NCBI GenBank assembly: GCA_948099385.1
Contig: CANUEZ040000168.1
Location: 5,495,001-5,559,000 of the forward strand
Reading direction: 5' to 3'
From: Fasciola hepatica
Taxonomy: Eukaryota > Platyhelminthes > Trematoda > Plagiorchiida > Fasciolidae
DNA: 64,000 bases
Shown one piece after another: positions 59,901 to 64,000 of this stretch. The position numbers and the translations under genes were made by a program. Position 1 is the stretch's first letter; each line of letters begins with the position of its first letter. Below the pieces are notes generated by a model that worked only from the letters and a program-made list of their open reading frames with translations, was not told the origin of the DNA and searched no databases.

Positions 59901-62759
59901 GCCCAACATCTTTTCCAAGTCGAAAACTCGTTCAGTAGCAATATTTCTGTATAAGAAGGCCTTATGGCAAATGGTTGTGAGCAAAGTCAAAAGTATTCAC
60001 CTTGAATTATAGCTTTGTTTACTTTGAGTTGAAAATAGTACCAAAAGAATGCTGGTTTCCTCGGACTAGATTTTCAGTAAATTCATATAAACCACGGTGT
60101 ACAAGCGTGATGTAAAACACACTGCATCAGTCTGCGACCAATCTTAAGCCTACTCGGAGCACTCAACAAAGATGGTCATGTATTGAAAGAATAACACCGT
60201 GTCAATTCCATTGCAAATAACTTGCTTTTCACCCTAGATCCGGTCACAGTAACTATATTCAATAACTATCAAGTCATTAAACTAATGATGCCACTTGATA
60301 GGGATGGTATTCACGGTTAATTTTTATCTTGGAAGTTATCAGCGCAAAGCCGAAAAAAAGAGAATTTATCAGAATCCTAAAGTAGATTCGATAGAGTTTG
60401 CCAGATCAGTAGTTGTTCTTGGAAGACTACTTTTCTGCAAGAATGGCTTTATGTTTGCTGACCACGAAGTGCTTTCTGTAGATCCCGTAAACAATTTACC
60501 AGGGCGAGAGATAGTGTGAAATGGAAAGATAAACACAACATATTACGATAGCCAGGTACTTTCAACAACATTTTATCACAGGTATATATACTTGATTATC
60601 GAATGAACCATTGACTGTTTCACACAGCAGCATAGAATTATCTTTTTCATCGTCATCAGGGCACACAACGCAAAAATTCAAGGCATTCGCCAAAGTTTTT
60701 TAACATTTGTTCATCGAGATGATGGGTTCAAGTGTAATTATGACAATGTTGATGTAAAAAATAAATTGTCGGCTCATAAATGGTTCTTAAATCCTTTACT
60801 GGATACTGCCTTCTATTGTGACTGAATATTAACGATTATGGCTCTTGTCTGTCCGAATTTTCGTACATCTTTCGTTTCTACGGAGGCCGCAAGGTCTTCC
60901 CGGTTCGAAGTTCAGATGACAAGAGGACAACTTTTATGGAGCTAAATGTTTGCTATATTACATCAGAATCGCACTCAAAAGTAGCATTTGGTCTTGGTGG
61001 CAATAACATTGGAGGCTTTCCAAGTTTTCCCGCCCACCTTAGATAAAAAACATTGCGTTGGTTACCAGTTATTTTTCAAACGGTATCGGCGTTATCTGTG
61101 GTTTGGTTTGGTTGTGTGGTCGTTAAAACTTATTCGTAGCATCCCATGGATGCTGTTTCGCAGAGACATACATATCAAAAATGCGTGCCTGATGCTATTA
61201 CCCAGTCCAGTCAATTAGACTGGACGACGTCATACTAATCAACCTCGACCATCTCCTCGAAACTTTTCAAAAGTTGCTGAAAGATACACCCAGCAAAACT
61301 ATCTTAAGTTTGCTACAAGATTTCTACCACAGAATTGCCCGTTATTGCTTTTTCAATTGTAGCTAAAAAAGAATGTCGTGATGACAAACACTTTGTGCCA
61401 CAAATTACACATTACTGATTATCAGTTGCTCCTTCGTGCACTAGTCTTTTATTGAAAATGAACAGTGTCCCACTATTCGGCTAATACTCGTTCAGTCTTT
61501 TTCAACATGCTTTAAGGAACTGAGTAAATACCAGTCTATTCACTTTTCGATATTAACTATAATCCGACACTCCGGAAATCAACTAGTTTACCGAAGAGTT
61601 CACATTTTTGCCTTTTTATGCGAAGACGTCCATGGGCAAAATCATCCAGTTAGTTAGGAAGATTTGTTCACCATTTGGTCAGAGCACTTTGAATTGGTTT
61701 CGCGGCATCCAGATAGCAAAGTACGCTTTTTCACTTCCATTCTGTGGGTGTTCCACTTCAAAAGTAGCACCTCCGTTTGCATCACCATTGCCTGACTGAT
61801 TGATTAGTGTTTGATAACTGGTCGATCGATAGAATATTTTGGATATGCCCCATTTAAATCCGTCTATACCTGTTGTTATGTTCACGGCGATTTGTGGCCC
61901 AATGAACATAGTTTCTGGGTCTGAGCTCGCTATTTGATGCATTGTCTTGGTCTTTTGAGAAGGCGTTTTCGCACTATCGGGCATGGATTCCGAAGCGGTA
62001 GAACAAAGCCCCGTTCCTACCGGACCTCTTTTCCTGACCTCCATCCCGTTCTCATCATTCGTCTCATTGAGAGCCTTTTTTATTCAACTCGGAATTAACT
62101 ACAAAAAACACGTTCCTTGATTTATGAATTTGAATTAAAAGGCTGATTCGAAATAGCTATTGGCTGCTTCGGTGGTTTTTCGAATGATCATTGCTTGCCG
62201 AATCTGAAAAAACACTTTTTACACTTTTCCGTAGCGCAAACGACAATCATAAATAATCAGTTGTCTATGGGAACCAAAACCATTTCCTATTTCTGTTTAG
62301 TGACCAGTTCAGGTTCAGAGATGTTCACTAAATCGCCTACAACTGTGGAGATCGGAGGACCTACTGGGGACATGGAGTGTTTCTCACAAGAATTGTGCGA
62401 TATAAACATTACATCGGTTTTCTTTACCTTTAGCTTTAGACTGCTTGTTTGACGATACACGTGTCGAATGTTAAATGGATTCTATCATAATAGATTTTGT
62501 TCGTATGCTTATAGATGCCATAGTCTACATAAAATTAAATTTGTAATTTCCCCGTGAGTACAGTTCTCCAGTCAACTATTATAACCTTCTATGCCTGTTC
62601 ATCCGATTCCAATCATGATACACCCATTATTGATTGGCCTGGTGTGACATGGCTCAGTAAAGACGGATAGTCTACGACAAACAGGTTGTGCAGCCAAATG
62701 CTTGTCACCCCGATCTTCAGTTCATCATACACAATTACCCATTTTCTGCAGCAGAATTG
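56981..62759. other. No supported gene or repeat
   Basis: No recognised feature. An 8-bp perfect hairpin (GTCCAGTC-AATTA-GACTGGAC) is at 61205-61225. A 121-codon minus-strand frame at 61679-62044 has a coding-like composition but no domain and no good splice sites. Confidence 0.4.
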
Positions 62760-62820
62760 TGAGTAGATGGTGAATGAGTGATTGAATGGATGAGTGAGTG
62801 AGGGAGGGAGTGAGTGGATA
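62760..62820. repeat. Imperfect GAGT/GAAT microsatellite
   Basis: Degenerate tetranucleotide run with GTGAGTGAGGGAGGGAGTGAG at its core. Confidence 0.8.
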
Positions 62821-64000
62821 GTAGTCTATTACAGAACCTCAGGGGTAATTCGGTGATAAATCTCTGTAGGTTAACCGGAGCTAACCTCAAGAACAACGGC
62901 ATTACGCCAATGTCCACAGATAGACAAAGTGGCGAATAAAATACCTACGTAGTAATCAAGTATGACGATAAATGAACCGATGAATAGTGGGTAAGCATAA
63001 ATGATGAGCATAAACAATCACAAAACCGGTCGTATGACTCCGAGAAATTCGGTTTGCTGTGGTTTCAACCGATCAACCACGAGGGCATGCATAATGTACA
63101 AATAAACTCACCCAGCTTCACGTACCATGATGCACGCAATACTTTCAAAGTAAACTACAAAAATCGCTTTTATTCCTTAATTGGGATCAGTTTTTCTAAC
63201 AGCTTTCCGACTAAATACGTCTTCCGTGGATACATATCGGCAATGTCCGGAAGGTCACAGGAACTAAATCGTTTGTACTGTTCCCACTTCGATCAATGCA
63301 TCACTTCAGCAAGTATTTAAAAAGGTGCAGAATGGAACCCATCAACTCTAATGTTAGATCAGTGTCGGTGTCACCGAAAGCAGGTTGATATAAATGTGGT
63401 TTTTTGGAGATTACTTCGACTATCTAAGATTCAAATTATAGAGGTGTCTATCAGTCGGCATTATTTTAGCAAACATATAAGTAAATAGTCTGAGGATTTA
63501 ATATTACCACCACCATCACGTGATTTTTCAGAACAGTTGGAATAGTACTTCAGAGGTACGCCACAAAGCGTCAGTTATCCGCATTAATCAAATGGTCATC
63601 TAGTATGTTACTGTATTCCGGGTCTCCAGTTTGAATCTCGCCACACTCCGACAACTCCCCCAACTCTACCACTTTTCAGAATACTTGTCAACCGCGCCCT
63701 CCACTTTAGGAAATAGATTCTCATTGTTTTCGATGAAGAAAATGAAACAATTCGGACATTGGAAACCAAAGTCAATTCACTCCCGTATCGAATGCCATCT
63801 CGGGATTGACTACCTCACCTGCCTAATGGATTACACACAAGTGTTTATGTCTGAACCGGTTTCAACATTTGGCCATTCCTTGGTTGAAGCAGCCTTGTGC
63901 CGTCTCACTTACTGAACCTAATTCTGAGGAAATATGCATTGATATTTTTCTCGTATCCAATGGGCACAGTTGAACGTTGCTTTGTCATTATTCCACAGCA
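62821..64000. other. No supported feature
   Basis: Nothing recognisable. A 94-codon plus-strand frame at 63631-63915 has no motif. A weak B-box-like AGTTTGAATCTC occurs at about 63629. Confidence 0.4.

Noticed and set aside
61205..61225. Perfect 8-bp hairpin with a 5-base loop
   Set aside because: Short, isolated, with no associated feature; no function can be supported.
61679..62044. 121-codon minus-strand frame with coding-like composition
   Set aside because: No known motif, no convincing acceptor or donor, and one or two frames of this length are expected by chance in 64 kb.

Overview
The window looks like non-coding DNA from a large, repeat-rich animal genome. It is AT-rich, has no bacterial-style gene packing, and contains TA and CA microsatellites, tRNA-derived repeats and decayed retroelements. 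At least five Penelope-like element (PLE) remnants and a hammerhead ribozyme inside a small dispersed repeat would fit a flatworm (fluke or tapeworm). That assignment is inference only, because no single-copy host gene could be recognised. Almost all open reading frames have the length expected by chance for this composition.

Layout. 1-26 kb is mostly unrecognised sequence. It holds single copies of several dispersed repeats (5.44-5.72, 6.35-6.62, 10.20-10.55, 20.15-20.64 kb), one tRNA-like gene with clean internal promoter boxes (8.75-8.83 kb, minus), tRNA-derived (SINE-like) fragments at 22.1 and 23.1 kb, and two weakly supported candidate host exons (6.84-7.06 kb minus, 13.12-13.18 kb plus). 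26-30 kb is rich in repeats: four long TA tracts, a third SINE-like fragment and second copies of two of the dispersed families. 27.7-57 kb carries the PLE fragments: 27.66-28.39 (minus), 31.13-32.60 (minus), 42.24-43.07 (plus), 46.80-47.62 (minus) and 54.97-56.98 kb (minus, the most complete). All five carry frameshifts and most also have stops or damaged catalytic motifs, so none can make an intact protein as it stands. They fall into at least two lineages by their reverse transcriptase motifs. 57-64 kb has nothing recognisable apart from a GAGT-type microsatellite.

The most interesting object is the dispersed repeat at 38.26-38.76 kb. It has a long foldback (about 160-base arms), followed about 60 bases downstream by a sequence with all the core features of a type I hammerhead ribozyme: CTGATGA, a 4-bp stem II, GAAA, and a UC cleavage site. 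A second copy in opposite orientation at 5.44-5.72 kb has the same order of hairpin then ribozyme region, but its ribozyme core has decayed. Hammerhead ribozymes are known from the terminal repeats of PLEs and from SINE-like repeats of schistosomes. This hairpin-plus-ribozyme arrangement may be a non-autonomous element mobilised by PLE machinery, and PLE remnants lie in the same window.
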